Assembly (NCBI RefSeq): GCF_005670685.2
Contig: NZ_CP062008.1
Location: 372,001 to 436,000, forward strand
Reading direction: 5' to 3'
DNA: 64,000 bases
From: Mycolicibacterium mucogenicum DSM 44124
Lineage (GTDB): Bacteria; Actinomycetota; Actinomycetes; Mycobacteriales; Mycobacteriaceae
Part shown: positions 1 to 10,300 of the stretch, in pieces
Layout: each line of letters begins with the position of its first letter
Position numbering within the stretch: position 1 is the stretch's first letter
Made by a program: the position numbers and the translations under genes
The notes under the pieces: model-generated
The model's database searches: none
Told to the model about the DNA's origin: nothing
What the model saw: only the letters and a program-made list of their open reading frames with translations

Positions 1-184
1 TCTGCCGCGTCGGCCGATCCCCGGCTTCGGCGACGGCCTCATCCAGCAGCCGGCGGCCCGTCTCACCGGCCAGGCGTTCGGCGAACGGATCGGTGAAAAG
101 CCGGTCAGGGCGGCGGGATTCGTCGGCGCGGATGGCGGCGACCAGAAGGCCGGTGTTCGCGACGGCCTGTGCTCCTTCGTGCAT
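1..184 (-). CDS. Partial class I SAM-dependent methyltransferase (TIGR00027-like), truncated by window edge
   Basis: About 61 N-terminal residues are visible, read leftward from the ATG at 184, before the gene leaves the window. They include VANTGLLVAAIRADES and FTDPFAERLAGE. This resembles the N-terminus of the large mycobacterial family of putative S-adenosylmethionine methyltransferases related to leucine carboxyl methyltransferases; a full-length relative lies at 2669-3556. The SAM-binding core is outside the window. A GGAGGC touches the ATG directly, so the exact start is uncertain. Substrate unknown. Confidence 0.75.
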   Translation of the reverse strand, partial: MHEGAQAVANTGLLVAAIRADESRRPDRLFTDPFAERLAGETGRRLLDEAVAEAGDRPTRQ

Positions 185-242
185 GCCTCCATGCTGCCGG
201 TCAGCCGAGCCTGGCGCTTGGATATTTTTGCCGCCCTCGCGA

Positions 243-1052
243 CTACCCCGTCAGCCCGACGTGACTGGGCAGCGCGCTGCGCCGCTGGGTGTACTGGGTC
301 GGCGTCACCGAGGTGAACCCGCGGAACTCGCGCACGAAGTGGGGTTGATCGAAATACCCGAGAGTGGCCGCGACGTCGGCGCCGTCGCCGCTGCCGGCAT
401 CGAGCAGGCGCAGCGCGGCCTGCAGCCGCCGCACGCGCAGATAGGCCTTCGGGGTGAGTCCGATCTCGTTGCGGAATGTCGCGATCAGGCGCTTGGCGGA
501 GAGGCCCGTCAGCTTGGCCGCCTCGGAAACCCGAAGCGACGGTTGGTGTTCGGCCGTGTGCAGGACCGGCATCAGCGTGTGGGAAATCGGCCGCAACCGG
601 GCGAGGAGGAAGTCCTCCACGATCTCGATGCGCCGCGGCCAGCCCGGTGTCGCGATCAGTTGCTCACGCAGCAGCGCGGCATCGGCGCCCCAGAGGTCGG
701 TCAGGTTGACGCAGGAATTCTCCAAGTCCGCCAACGGAATTCCGAAGAACGGCAGCGCGCCGCCGGGCCGGAAATGGATGGTCAGCACCGCTTCACCTGG
801 ATCGATCCGGGTCACGTACGACAGCGTGCCCGGACCGGTGAGGAATGCCGGCTCCACCGGCATTCGGGTGACGCCGTCGGCGGAGAAGAAGTCGACGCGA
901 TCGTGCCCGCCGACGTCGATCACCACGGTCGCCGCGCCGCGGGGGAGGGCCCGGCTGCGGTCGGAGGTGACGCCGCCATGCGCCCAGTAGCCGAAGAAGT
1001 CGATGTGCTGGTTCAGCGGCGACCGGGGCCGGCGGAGCTGGGGTCCGTTCAC
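243..1052 (-). CDS. AraC-family transcriptional regulator
   Basis: A 269-residue protein. The N-terminal ~150 residues look like a cupin-type sensing domain (HIDFFGYWAHGG, then a beta-rich stretch). The C-terminal ~100 residues form an AraC/XylS DNA-binding domain with two helix-turn-helix units (SEAAKLTGLSAKRLIATF and VAATLGYFDQPHFVREFRG). The second carries the characteristic GYFDQPHF segment. The chosen start is GTG at 1052, which overlaps the stop of the upstream tetR gene by four bases (GTGA), so the two are translationally coupled. A longer in-frame reading would run through tetR and is rejected. Ligand and targets are unknown; the divergent MpaB-family gene is a candidate target by position only. 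Confidence 0.85.
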   Translation of the reverse strand: MNGPQLRRPRSPLNQHIDFFGYWAHGGVTSDRSRALPRGAATVVIDVGGHDRVDFFSADGVTRMPVEPAFLTGPGTLSYVTRIDPGEAVLTIHFRPGGALPFFGIPLADLENSCVNLTDLWGADAALLREQLIATPGWPRRIEIVEDFLLARLRPISHTLMPVLHTAEHQPSLRVSEAAKLTGLSAKRLIATFRNEIGLTPKAYLRVRRLQAALRLLDAGSGDGADVAATLGYFDQPHFVREFRGFTSVTPTQYTQRRSALPSHVGLTG

Positions 1053-1666
1053 CGGCGGACGGCCCGCTTGCCGAGCGTGTTCAGCAGCAGCGCCAGATGG
1101 TCGACCAATTCGTCTGGCGTGAAGGTGATTTCGCCTGACAGCCAGGCGCTCAGCGTCTGTGCGACGCCCCCTACGGCGAAATGAGTGCCGGCGCGGCGGC
1201 GGTCCCCCGCGGGCAGTTGAAGGGCGTCGCCCGCGTGCTGGCCGAGCAGCATGGCGAAGAAGGCCGTCGACTCGTTGCGTTTGCGTGCCACCACCTCGTT
1301 GGACAGCTGGGCGCTGAACAGCAGCCGGCCGACCCGGGGATCGCCGGCGATGGCGTGCACGATGTTGGCCATACCGGCGCGGCTCTGCTCGTCGGGCGGT
1401 GCGGCGGCGACCGCCGCCTGCGTCGTGGCGGCGAGGTCGGCGACCACATGATCGAAGACGGCTTCGACGAAAACGTCCTTGTCGGAGAAGCTTTCGTAGA
1501 AGTAGCGCATCGCCACGCCGGCTCCGCCGCAGATGGTCCGGACGGTGAGCTCCGGTGCCGGCGGCGCGGCACCCAATATCTCCAGTCCGGCGTCGATCAG
1601 CCGGGCCCGTCGTTGGGCCAGGCGTTCTGCCGCGTCGATCCCGCGGTACGGCCGTACCTGAGGCAC
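1049..1666 (-). CDS. TetR-family transcriptional regulator
   Basis: A 205-residue TetR-type repressor. The N-terminal helix-turn-helix region reads RLIDAGLEILG ... LTVRTICGGAGVAMRYFYESF, with the typical RYFYESFSDKD recognition-helix ending. The C-terminal ligand-binding helices include FSAQLSNEVVARKR. I place the start at GTG 1666 (protein MPQVRPYRG) rather than an upstream ATG at 1702, because family members begin close to the first DNA-binding helix. It shares an operon with the araC gene (four-base overlap) and is divergent from the MpaB-family gene, with 77 bp between them. It probably controls that gene and itself, but no clear palindrome was identified. Confidence 0.85.
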   Translation of the reverse strand: MPQVRPYRGIDAAERLAQRRARLIDAGLEILGAAPPAPELTVRTICGGAGVAMRYFYESFSDKDVFVEAVFDHVVADLAATTQAAVAAAPPDEQSRAGMANIVHAIAGDPRVGRLLFSAQLSNEVVARKRNESTAFFAMLLGQHAGDALQLPAGDRRRAGTHFAVGGVAQTLSAWLSGEITFTPDELVDHLALLLNTLGKRAVRR

Positions 1667-1743
1667 CCCGCCATCTTGACACCTGCACCGTGCCGCGGGC
1701 AATATCAGGAATCAATCGTTCTCACTTTTGCGAGGAGTGACCA

Positions 1744-2622
1744 ATGACGGTCGATCTGGTCGAGATGCCGGTCAACGCATGCGCGCCGGGCCGTCGGGTA
1801 CGCCGGAATGTCCAGTACGCCGACGGATTGGTCGGTGCGGCACTGCTGGCGGGCCCGGCCAACGTGATCATGCAGCTGGCGCGGCCGGGCGTCGGTTACG
1901 GCGTCGTCGAGAGCCGGGTGGAAAGCGGCCGGACCGATCTGCACCCGATCAAGCGAGCTCGCACCACGTTCACGTATCTCGCCGTCGCGATCCTGGGGTC
2001 CGACGACCAGAAGGCGGCGTACCGCAGCGCGGTGAACACGGCGCACCGGCAGGTGTATTCGACCCCGGACAGCCCGGTGAAGTACAGCGCGATGGACAAG
2101 AACCTGCAGCTGTGGGTGGCGGCGTGCCTGTTCAAGGGCGCGCTCGACGTCTATCGCCTGGTGGTCGGCGAGTTGGACGACGAGACCGCCGAGGAGTTCT
2201 ACCGGCAGGGCATGACGATGGGCACCACACTGCAGGTGACGCCGGAGATGTGGCCGGCCGACCGGGCCGCCTTCGACAAGTACTGGCAAGAGTCGCTGGA
2301 CCAGGTGCACATCGACGACACGGTGCGCGAGTACCTGTATCCGATCGCCGCGGTGCGGATGAAGGGGCTGCAACTCCCCGGTCCGCTGCAACGCTGGTTC
2401 GAGTCGTTCTCGCTCCTGCTCACCACGGGCTTTCTGCCGCAACGTTTCCGCGACGAGATGCGGTTGCCGTGGGATGCCAAGCGGCAGAAGCGCTTCAACT
2501 CGGTGATGAAGCTCGTGAAGGCGGTCAACCGGGTCCTGCCCGGACCGCTGCGGCGCTTCCCGTTCAACTGGATGCTCAGGGATCTGGACTGGCGCATCCG
2601 CACCGGGCGTCCGTTGGTCTGA
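1744..2622 (+). CDS. MpaB-family (DUF2236) oxygenase-like protein
   Basis: A 292-residue protein of the DUF2236/MpaB family, a heme-binding group that includes latex-clearing protein relatives and is abundant in mycobacteria. Family features include the N-terminal [21 protein letters not shown] segment, [19 protein letters not shown], and [18 protein letters not shown], which carries helices with conserved W and A positions. GAGGAG lies 9 bp upstream of the ATG. It is divergent from the tetR-araC pair. The substrate cannot be told from sequence; some family members act on cyclic dipeptides or polyisoprenoids. Confidence 0.8.
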   Translation: MTVDLVEMPVNACAPGRRVRRNVQYADGLVGAALLAGPANVIMQLARPGVGYGVVESRVESGRTDLHPIKRARTTFTYLAVAILGSDDQKAAYRSAVNTAHRQVYSTPDSPVKYSAMDKNLQLWVAACLFKGALDVYRLVVGELDDETAEEFYRQGMTMGTTLQVTPEMWPADRAAFDKYWQESLDQVHIDDTVREYLYPIAAVRMKGLQLPGPLQRWFESFSLLLTTGFLPQRFRDEMRLPWDAKRQKRFNSVMKLVKAVNRVLPGPLRRFPFNWMLRDLDWRIRTGRPLV

Positions 2623-2668
2623 ATCTCGTCTCAGTCGCCGTCCATGTTGTCGGCGTACCCTCGCGCGG

Positions 2669-3556
2669 GTGCGGACCGACAATGACAGCTGGGACATCAA
2701 TTCGAGTGTTGGATCGACTGCGGTGATGGTTGCCGCGGCGCGAGCATTGGAGGCGGCGAAGCCCAATCCGCTTGTGGTGGACCAATATGCGGAGGTGTTC
2801 ACCCGCGCGGTCGGCGGCGTCTGGGCCGACGTGCTGGACGGCGAGGCGCCGGAACACCCGTTGGCGACGCCCGAGTTCGGCGAACCGTTCATCAACTTCC
2901 AGGGCTCGCGGACCAAGTACTTCGACACCTACTTCCAGCGCGCCGTGGCGGCCGGCGTCCGCCAGATCGTGCTGCTGGCCGCGGGGCTCGACTCCCGCGC
3001 GTACCGCTTGGACTGGCCCGACGGCACCGTCGTCTACGAGCTCGATCAGCCCCAGGTACTCGAGTTCAAGCGGGAAGTGTTGGCCGGCAACGGGGCCGAC
3101 CCGAAGGCGGAACGTCGCGAGATCGCCGTCGACCTGCGCGACGACTGGCGGACAGCGCTCACCGATGCCGGCTTCGACCCCGCGCGCCCTTCGGCGTGGA
3201 TCGCCGAAGGCCTCCTGATCTATCTGCCCGCGACAGCGCAGGACGATCTGTTCACCGGAATCGACGAGTTGTCGGCACCCGGCAGCTGGGTGGCGATCGA
3301 AGAGGGCAAGCCGATGCCCGCCGAGGTGTTCGCGGCCAAGCGTGCCGCGGGGGACGACATGGCGGAGGGCTTCTTCAAACTGATCTACAACGAGCAGATC
3401 GCTCCCGCCGCGGACTGGTTCGGCGCGCGGGGCTGGCGAGCCGAGGCCACGGGACTCGCTGACTACTTCCGGTCGGTAGGCCGTCCGGTGCCGACGAATC
3501 CCGAAGCGGCGACCATGATCGCCTCGAACAGCCTGGTCACCGCCGTCAAGGAGTGA
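2669..3556 (+). CDS. Putative SAM-dependent methyltransferase, Rv0281-like
   Basis: A 295-residue full-length member of the TIGR00027 methyltransferase family. It begins [20 protein letters not shown] at a GTG. The SAM-binding loop [14 protein letters not shown] sits near residues 100-113, followed by the acidic strand-2 motif [14 protein letters not shown] and [11 protein letters not shown]. Its placement just before eccA3 matches Rv0281 in M. tuberculosis. It is separated from ESX-3 by 269 bp holding IdeR-like boxes, so it is probably not part of the iron-controlled transcript. Substrate unknown; lipid or carboxyl methylation is plausible from family relationships. Confidence 0.88.
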   Translation: MRTDNDSWDINSSVGSTAVMVAAARALEAAKPNPLVVDQYAEVFTRAVGGVWADVLDGEAPEHPLATPEFGEPFINFQGSRTKYFDTYFQRAVAAGVRQIVLLAAGLDSRAYRLDWPDGTVVYELDQPQVLEFKREVLAGNGADPKAERREIAVDLRDDWRTALTDAGFDPARPSAWIAEGLLIYLPATAQDDLFTGIDELSAPGSWVAIEEGKPMPAEVFAAKRAAGDDMAEGFFKLIYNEQIAPAADWFGARGWRAEATGLADYFRSVGRPVPTNPEAATMIASNSLVTAVKE

Positions 3557-3597
3557 GCGTCGTCACCTCCTGACGCGGTGGGGTGCGTCTCGACAAC

Positions 3598-3616
3598 TTA
3601 AGTTATGCAATGCTAA
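3598..3616. promoter_or_regulatory. IdeR-like iron box 1, upstream of ESX-3
   Basis: The 19-mer TTAAGTTATGCAATGCTAA matches the mycobacterial IdeR consensus (TTAGGTTAGGCTAACCTAA) at 14 of 19 positions by hand alignment. The match is best in the outer half-sites. It lies 210 bp upstream of eccA3 and 12 bp before a second, better box. ESX-3 is established as IdeR-repressed when iron is replete in mycobacteria. Confidence 0.55.
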
Positions 3617-3627
3617 CTTCGCAGGGG

Positions 3628-3646
3628 TTAGCTTAGGCATACTTAA
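3628..3646. promoter_or_regulatory. IdeR-like iron box 2, upstream of ESX-3
   Basis: The 19-mer TTAGCTTAGGCATACTTAA matches the IdeR consensus at 15 of 19 positions, including the central TTAGGC. It lies 180 bp before the eccA3 start and 12 bp from box 1, so centre-to-centre spacing is 30 bp, close to three helical turns. Two IdeR dimers could bind the same face of the DNA. No Zur-type box was seen, which suggests iron-only control of this operon. Confidence 0.65.
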
Positions 3647-3825
3647 GGAGATATGCGGGGACTCTAATATCCCGCGAACATCGACATGGGCACTGACACA
3701 TTTGCGGTATTCGTCGCGGCGCACTTCCAGCAAGGCGCGTCCGCGCGGCGGCACAGTGCCCGTCCTTCGGCCCGTCGGGAACCAACCCGTTCCGGATGCC
3801 GACTCCTTCTTAGGACGGCCGCCAG

Positions 3826-5727
3826 ATGAGTGGTGGATCGTCCTCTGGCGTGTCGACGACGGAAAGGACCCACGTGCGACCGAGCACCGCGGGCAGTAAC
3901 ACAGTGCTCGCCGAAGTTGATGCGGCGCAGCGGGTATCACGGGTCGACCGTGACGTGTTGACCCGGTTCGCCACCGGCTGTCTTGCGCTCGGCCTGACTG
4001 TCGACGGTCGCCGTCGCCCGGCTGACCTCGACGCCGCCTTGGGCGGGTTCCTGAGCTTGACGCGCATCGCCGGCGAGCACTGCGACGCCTGGACCGGCTT
4101 GGCCGCCGCGGGCGCGGCAACCCCCGACGTGGTCGAGGCCATCTGGCGGACCGTTTCGTCGGCGGGCGTGTTGCAGCAGGCCCTCGACCTCGCCGACGGC
4201 GATCTGGGCTTCACCTACGACAGCGGTCTGTACCTGCAGTTCCGCGCCGCCGACCGCGACGGTTTCCAGCTGGCCTATGCCGCCACTCTCGCCGGTGCCG
4301 GCGCCTACGAAGAGGCTGACCACCTGGTGGGCGAGCTACTCGAGCGCAAGCCGGGCTGGCTGCCGGCCCGCTGGGTGCGGGTGGCCATGCACCACCGCAC
4401 CCGCCGCTGGTCCGACGTCGTCCGGCAGCTGACCCCGATCGTCAACGACCCCAACCTGGACGCGAACTACGCGCATGCCGCGCGCGTGGCGCTGGGAATC
4501 GCCCTGGCACACCTGGGCATGTTCGCTCCGGCGCTGTCGCACCTCGAGGATCCCGAGGGGCCGGTTTCCGTCGCCGCCGTGGACGGCACGTTCGTCAAGG
4601 CACTGTCGCTGCGGGCGCAGGGCGAGGACGACGAGGCCACCGACGTGCTGGCCGAGTTGTACGCCGCGCACCCCGACAATGCCGCGGCCGAACATGCGTT
4701 GACCGACACCAGCTTTGGCATCGATCCGACGACCGCCGCCAGGATCGAGGCCCGGCACAACCCGTGGGATCCCGAGACCGAGCCGACCGAGGCCGACTTC
4801 GTCGACCCGGATGCCAAGTCGCGCAAGGCTCATCTGCTCGTCGAAGCCGAGGCCGAGCTGGCCGAGTTCATCGGTCTGGAAGAGGTCAAGTATCAGGTGG
4901 CCCGGCTGAAAAGCTCTGTGGCCATGTCGATTCGGCGTCAGGAGCGCGGCCTGGCCGTGGCTCAGCGCACCAATCACCTGGTGTTCGCCGGGCCTCCCGG
5001 AACCGGTAAGACGACCATCGCCCGCGTGGTCGCCAAGATCTACTGCGGCCTGGGCCTGCTGCGCAAAGAGACGGTGCGCGAAGTGCACCGCGCCGACCTG
5101 ATCGGTCAGCACATCGGTGAAACCGAGGCCAAGACCAACGCGATCATCGACAGCGCGCTCGACGGCGTGCTGTTCCTCGACGAGGCGTACGCGCTGGTGT
5201 CCACCGGCGCCAAGAACGACTTCGGTCTGGTCGCCATCGACACCCTGCTGGCCCGCATGGAGAACGACCGCAGCCGTCTGGTCGTGATCATCGCCGGCTA
5301 CCGCAAGGACCTGGACATGTTCCTGGACACCAACGAAGGTCTGCGCTCGCGCTTCACCCGCAGCATTGACTTCCCGTCCTACTCGGCGACCGAACTCACC
5401 GAGATCGCCATGCGGATGGCCGAAAAGCGCGACAGCGTCTTCGAACCCGCGGCGCAGACGGAGATGGAGCAGCTGTTCGGCCACCTCGCGACGGCGACGA
5501 CGCCCGACGCGGCAGGTGTCGCGCGCCGCAGCCTGGACATCGCGGGTAACGGCCGCTTCGTCCGAAACCTGGTGGAGCGCTCCGAAGAAGAACGCGAGTA
5601 CCGGCTGGATCACCTTGCCGCACACGACTTCACCGACGACGAACTCATGACGATCACCGCTAGTGACGTCAGCAACTCGGCCGCGCCGTTGCTGCGCGGC
5701 CTCGGACTGGCGGTACCTGCACAGTGA
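3826..5727 (+). CDS. eccA3: ESX-3 AAA+ ATPase EccA3
   Basis: A 633-residue cytosolic CbxX/CfqX-type AAA+ ATPase (M. tuberculosis EccA3: about 631). The N-terminal ~330 residues are TPR-like helices that engage ESX/PE/PPE substrates. The C-terminal AAA+ domain has Walker A GPPGTGKT (389-396), Walker B GVLFLDEAYA with D452/E453, and arginine-containing motifs around GLRSRFTRSIDF. It is the first gene of the ESX-3 operon. Upstream are the IdeR-like boxes, and its stop overlaps the eccB3 GTG by four bases. The start is a little uncertain: the ATG at 3826 has a weak ribosome site and an in-frame GTG lies shortly downstream. Its role is ATP-driven handling or chaperone release of secreted substrates. 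Confidence 0.95.
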   Translation: MSGGSSSGVSTTERTHVRPSTAGSNTVLAEVDAAQRVSRVDRDVLTRFATGCLALGLTVDGRRRPADLDAALGGFLSLTRIAGEHCDAWTGLAAAGAATPDVVEAIWRTVSSAGVLQQALDLADGDLGFTYDSGLYLQFRAADRDGFQLAYAATLAGAGAYEEADHLVGELLERKPGWLPARWVRVAMHHRTRRWSDVVRQLTPIVNDPNLDANYAHAARVALGIALAHLGMFAPALSHLEDPEGPVSVAAVDGTFVKALSLRAQGEDDEATDVLAELYAAHPDNAAAEHALTDTSFGIDPTTAARIEARHNPWDPETEPTEADFVDPDAKSRKAHLLVEAEAELAEFIGLEEVKYQVARLKSSVAMSIRRQERGLAVAQRTNHLVFAGPPGTGKTTIARVVAKIYCGLGLLRKETVREVHRADLIGQHIGETEAKTNAIIDSALDGVLFLDEAYALVSTGAKNDFGLVAIDTLLARMENDRSRLVVIIAGYRKDLDMFLDTNEGLRSRFTRSIDFPSYSATELTEIAMRMAEKRDSVFEPAAQTEMEQLFGHLATATTPDAAGVARRSLDIAGNGRFVRNLVERSEEEREYRLDHLAAHDFTDDELMTITASDVSNSAAPLLRGLGLAVPAQ

Positions 5728-7313
5728 GTAGCGAAGAGCGTAAGACATTCAGTTCCCGTACTCCGGTGAACGACAACCCGGATCAGATCCACTACCGGCG
5801 CGGATTCGTCACCCGGCACCAGGTGTCCGGCTGGCGATTCCTCATGCGGCGCATCGCATCTGGTGTCGCCATGCATGACACCCGGATGCTGGTCGACCCG
5901 TTGCGGACCCAGAGCCGCTCCGTTCTGGTTGGCGGGCTGGTGCTCGTCACCGGCCTGGCGGGATGCTTCGTCTTCTCCCTGATCCGGCCCGCCGGTGTCG
6001 CAGGCAACAACGTGATCCTGGCCGACCGCGAGACCTCGGCGCTGTACGCCCGGGTGGGTGACCAACTGCACCCAGTGCTGAACCTGACGTCTGCCCGGCT
6101 CATCGCCGGGCGGCCCGACAACCCGACCCTGGTCCCGAGCGCCGAACTGGACAAGTTCCCGCGCGGCAGCCTCATCGGCATCCCGGGTGCCCCGGAACGC
6201 ATGGTGCCCAACACTTCTCGTGACGCCGACTGGACCGTGTGCGACGCGGCCACCGGCGAGGTCGTCGGGGCCACCCTGATCACCGGCCCGCTCGCCGAAG
6301 GCGGATCCCGCGCGGCCGTGCTGGGCGCCAACGATGCCGTGCTGGTGCGCAACGACGGTGTCGGCTCCGCCGGCGTCAACGGCGGCAGCTGGCTGCTGTG
6401 GAACGGCAAGCGCAGCGCGGTCGACCTCAACAACCGCGCCGTGACGGCAGCACTCGGCCTGGGCGCCAACGGAACTGCGCTGCCCGCGCCCCGTGCGGTC
6501 GCCGACGGCCTGTTCAACGCGATCCCGGAATCGGCTCCGCTGGCCGCGCCGGTGATCATCAACGCGGGCCAGCCGACGCCCTACCCGTTGCCGGTCCCGG
6601 CACCCGTCGGCGCCGTGGTCACCGCGGTCACCACCGAGGCCGCGACCGACAACGCCGTGCGCTACTACGCGGTCCTCGATGATGGCCTGCAACCGATTTC
6701 ACAGGTCGTGGCCGCGATTCTGCGCAACACCGACTCGTACGGTCTGGAGCAGCCGCCGCGCCTGTCCGCCGACCAGGTCGCTCGCACCCCGGTCTCCACC
6801 GCGATCAACACCGCGGCGTACCCGGAGCACCCGCTGACCGTCGTCGACGCCGCCAAGGCGCCGCTGACCTGCGCCCGCTGGGCCAAACACGATGGCGCGA
6901 CGACCAATTCGCTCACCCTGCTGGCGGGCGCGACGCTGCCGCTGCCCGCGGACGCGCACACCGTGGCCCTGTCGGGGCCGGCAGGCACCGCGCAGCGCGT
7001 CGCGGTCACCCCGGGCACCGGTTATTTCGTCCAGGCCACCGGCCAGGGCGGAACCCCGGCGCTGTCCGGCTACTGGATCAGCGACACCGGCGTCCGCTAC
7101 GGCATCTCCACCGAGGGCGATGCCACCAATGCCAACCGGAAAACCCCTGCCGCGCTGGGACTCACCGCAGAACCGCTGCCGGTGCCGTGGTCGATCCTCA
7201 GCCAGTTCGCGCCCGGCCCGACGTTGTCGCGGAGTGACGCGTTGCAGGTCCCGGCGCTCGTGCCCAACCGGACGAGCCCGGCAGTCGAAATCGCCGTGAG
7301 GGAGAACCCGTGA
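5724..7313 (+). CDS. eccB3: ESX-3 core complex membrane protein EccB3
   Basis: A 529-residue component of the ESX-3 inner-membrane core complex. A short cytoplasmic N-terminus ([20 protein letters not shown]) is followed by one transmembrane helix at about residues 66-88 ([20 protein letters not shown]). The large periplasmic domain contains the R1-R4-type repeats seen in EccB proteins, for example [15 protein letters not shown] and [18 protein letters not shown]. Cysteines in DWTVCDA and LTCARW could form the conserved periplasmic disulfide. It starts at GTG 5724 inside the eccA3 stop (GTGA) and ends with a four-base overlap into eccC3, consistent with stoichiometric coupled translation. Confidence 0.95.
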   Translation: MSSEERKTFSSRTPVNDNPDQIHYRRGFVTRHQVSGWRFLMRRIASGVAMHDTRMLVDPLRTQSRSVLVGGLVLVTGLAGCFVFSLIRPAGVAGNNVILADRETSALYARVGDQLHPVLNLTSARLIAGRPDNPTLVPSAELDKFPRGSLIGIPGAPERMVPNTSRDADWTVCDAATGEVVGATLITGPLAEGGSRAAVLGANDAVLVRNDGVGSAGVNGGSWLLWNGKRSAVDLNNRAVTAALGLGANGTALPAPRAVADGLFNAIPESAPLAAPVIINAGQPTPYPLPVPAPVGAVVTAVTTEAATDNAVRYYAVLDDGLQPISQVVAAILRNTDSYGLEQPPRLSADQVARTPVSTAINTAAYPEHPLTVVDAAKAPLTCARWAKHDGATTNSLTLLAGATLPLPADAHTVALSGPAGTAQRVAVTPGTGYFVQATGQGGTPALSGYWISDTGVRYGISTEGDATNANRKTPAALGLTAEPLPVPWSILSQFAPGPTLSRSDALQVPALVPNRTSPAVEIAVRENP

Positions 7314-10300
7314 GCCGTCTGATCTTCGAAGCGCGGCGCCGGCTGCCCGTCCCGGCAACCCGCGCGAGCGTCATCACCATCGAGCCGCCGCCGGAGCTGC
7401 CGCGGCTGGTGCCGCCGTCGTTGCTGCGCCGGGTGCTGCCCTACCTGATCGTCATCCTGATCGTCGGCATGGTCGTCGCCCTGGTGGCCACTGGCATGCG
7501 CGTCATCTCGCCGCAGACGCTGTTCTTCCCGTTCGTGCTCCTGCTGGCCGCCACCGCGTTCTACCGCGGCTCGGACAACAAGACCCGGACCGAGGAGGTC
7601 GACGCCGAGCGCGCCGACTACCTGCGCTACCTGTCGGTGGTTCGGGACAACGTGCGCGCCCAGGCTGCCGAGCAGCGTGCCGCCCGCGAGTGGTCCCACC
7701 CCGCGCCCGACCAGCTGGCCGCCATCGCGGGTACCCGCCGCCAGTGGGAGCGCGACCCGCACGACGCCGACTACCTGGTGGTGCGCGCCGGCTTGCACGA
7801 CGCCCGCCTGGAGACGGTGCTGCAGGTCAAGGACACCGCGGCCGAGATCGATCTGGAGCCGGTGTCGCACAGCGCATTACGCGGACTGCTCGACGTGCAG
7901 CGGACGGTGCCCGCGGTGCCCGGCGGCATCGACCTGGCCAAGGTCTCGCGCATCACCGTGCTCGGCGATGCCGATGAGGTGCGGGGCACGCTGCGGGCCT
8001 GGATCGCGCAAGCGGTGACGTGGCACGACCCGGCCCTGCTCGGGGTCGGCCTGGCCGCGGCGGACGCCGAGGCGCTGGAATCGGAGTCGTGGTCGTGGCT
8101 GAAGTGGCTGCCGCACAGCGATATTCCGGGTCAGATCGACGGTGTCGGCCCGGCGCGCTACCTCACCGCCGGTGTCCCCGAGCTCGCGACCCTGCTGGCC
8201 GGTGAGCTCAGTGACCGGCAGCCGTTCGGCGCCGCGGACACCACACCGCTGCGGCACCTGCTGATCGTCGTGGACGACCCGGACGCCGACCTCGGTGAGC
8301 TGCTGCCGCGGGCCGGCCTGGCCGGTGTCACGGTGCTGCAGCGCGGCACGGAACAGCCGGAGTACCCGGATCCCGACCGCCCGGTGCTGCGCGTGGTCGA
8401 CGGCCGTATCGAGCGGTGGGCGGCGGCCGGCTGGCAGCCGTATTTCGATGTCGCCGATGACTTCTCGCCGCATGCCGCGGCACACCTGGCCCGCGGTCTC
8501 GCGCGCTGGGACTCCAACCCGAACCGGGCCCGGAGCACCGGTGCCGGACTGGCCACCTTCGGCACCCTGCTGGGCATCCCGGATGCGGCCGCGCTGGACG
8601 TCGCCGGTCTGTGGGCGCCGCGCTCGCGGGCCGAAGAGCTCCGGGTGCCCATCGGTGTCACCGCCACCGGTGAGCCGCTGATGTTCGACCTGAAGGACGA
8701 GGCCGAAGGCGGCATGGGTCCGCACGGCCTGATGATCGGTATGACGGGCTCGGGCAAGTCGCAGACCCTGATGTCGATCCTGTTGTCGCTGTTGACGACC
8801 CACTCGGCCGAGCGCCTCATCGTCATCTACGCCGACTTCAAGGGCGAGGCCGGCGCCGACATCTTCCGGGACTTCCCGCAGGTGGTCGCCGTCATCTCGA
8901 ACATGGCAGAGAAGCGCTCGCTGGCCGACCGGTTCGCGGACACCCTCCGCGGTGAGGTGGCCCGGCGTGAGCAGCTGCTGATGGAGGCCGGCCGCCGCGT
9001 GCAGGGCAGCGCCTTCAACTCGGTGCTGGAGTACGAACAATCGCGGGAAAAGGCAGCCGCGGCCGGCATTGAATTGCCGCCGATCCCGACGCTGCTGGTG
9101 GTCGCCGACGAGTTCTCCCTGATGCTCGCCGACCATCCCGAATACGCCGAGCTGTTCGATTACGTTGCCCGCAAGGGCCGCTCGTTCCGCATCCACATCC
9201 TGTTCGCGTCGCAGACGCTGGACGTGGGCCGGATCAAGGACATCGACAAGAACACCTCCTACCGCATCGGTCTGAAGGTCGCGAGCCCGTCGATCAGCCG
9301 GCAGATCATCGGCGTCGAGGACGCGTACCACATCGAGGCCGGTCCGGAACACAAGGGCGAGGGCTTCCTGGTCCCCACCCCGGGCGCCGTGCCGGTCAAG
9401 TTCCGCAGCACCTACGTGGACGGCATCTATGACCCGCCACGCGCCGAGAAAGCGGTTGTGGTGCACGCGGTTCCGCAGCCGCAACTGTTCCCGGCAGGTC
9501 ATGTCACGCCGGCTCCCGACACGGTGATCGTCACCGATGAGGCACCCGATCTGCGGCCGCCCCGCAAGCTGGTCACCACCATCGGCGAGCAGTTGGCGCA
9601 GTACGGCCCGCAGGCGCCGCGCCTGTGGCTGGCCCCGCTCGACGAGCCGATCGCGCTGCCGGAGCTGTTGGCCGGCACCGAGATTCCCGCCGGCCACGGC
9701 CGGTGGCCGCTGGGCGAGATCGACCGGCCGTTCCAGATGCGCCGCGACCCGCTGGTCTTCGACGCCACGTCGGCCGCCGCCAATCTGGTCATCCACGGTG
9801 GGCCGAAGTCCGGTAAATCGACTGCGCTGCAGACGTTCATCCTGTCGGCGGCCGCGACCCACTCGCCGCGCGCGGTGACGTTCTACTGCCTCGACTACGG
9901 CGGCGGCGGACTGCGCTCGCTCAAGCCGCTGGCCCATGTCGGCAGCGTCGCGTCACCGCTGGAACCCGAGCGCATCCGTCGCACCTTCGGCGAGCTGGAG
10001 CAGCTGCTGGCATCGCGTCAGGCCCGAGCCGCCGCGGGTGACGGTGACGTGCGCGATGACGGCTACGGTGATGTGTTCCTGGTGATCGACAACCTGTACG
10101 CGTTCAGCCGCGACAACACCGACACGTTCAACAGCCGGAACCCGTTGCTGTCCAAGGTGACCGAACTCGTCAACAGCGGCATGGCCTACGGCATCCACGT
10201 GGTGATCACGACGCCGAACTGGCTCGAGGTGCCGCTGGCGATGCGCGACGGCCTGGGTCTGCGGCTCGAGCTCAAGCTGGCCGACTCGCGCGACAGCAAC

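Noticed and set aside
243..1715. A single 490-residue AraC-like protein on the minus strand
   Set aside because: Its first ~220 residues are a shifted reading of the tetR gene. The AraC homology begins at GTG 1052, so two overlapping genes explain the region.
7877..9937. A 686-codon open frame antisense to eccC3
   Set aside because: It has a composition typical of a shadow frame and lies wholly inside an intact EccC3 with three ATPase domains.
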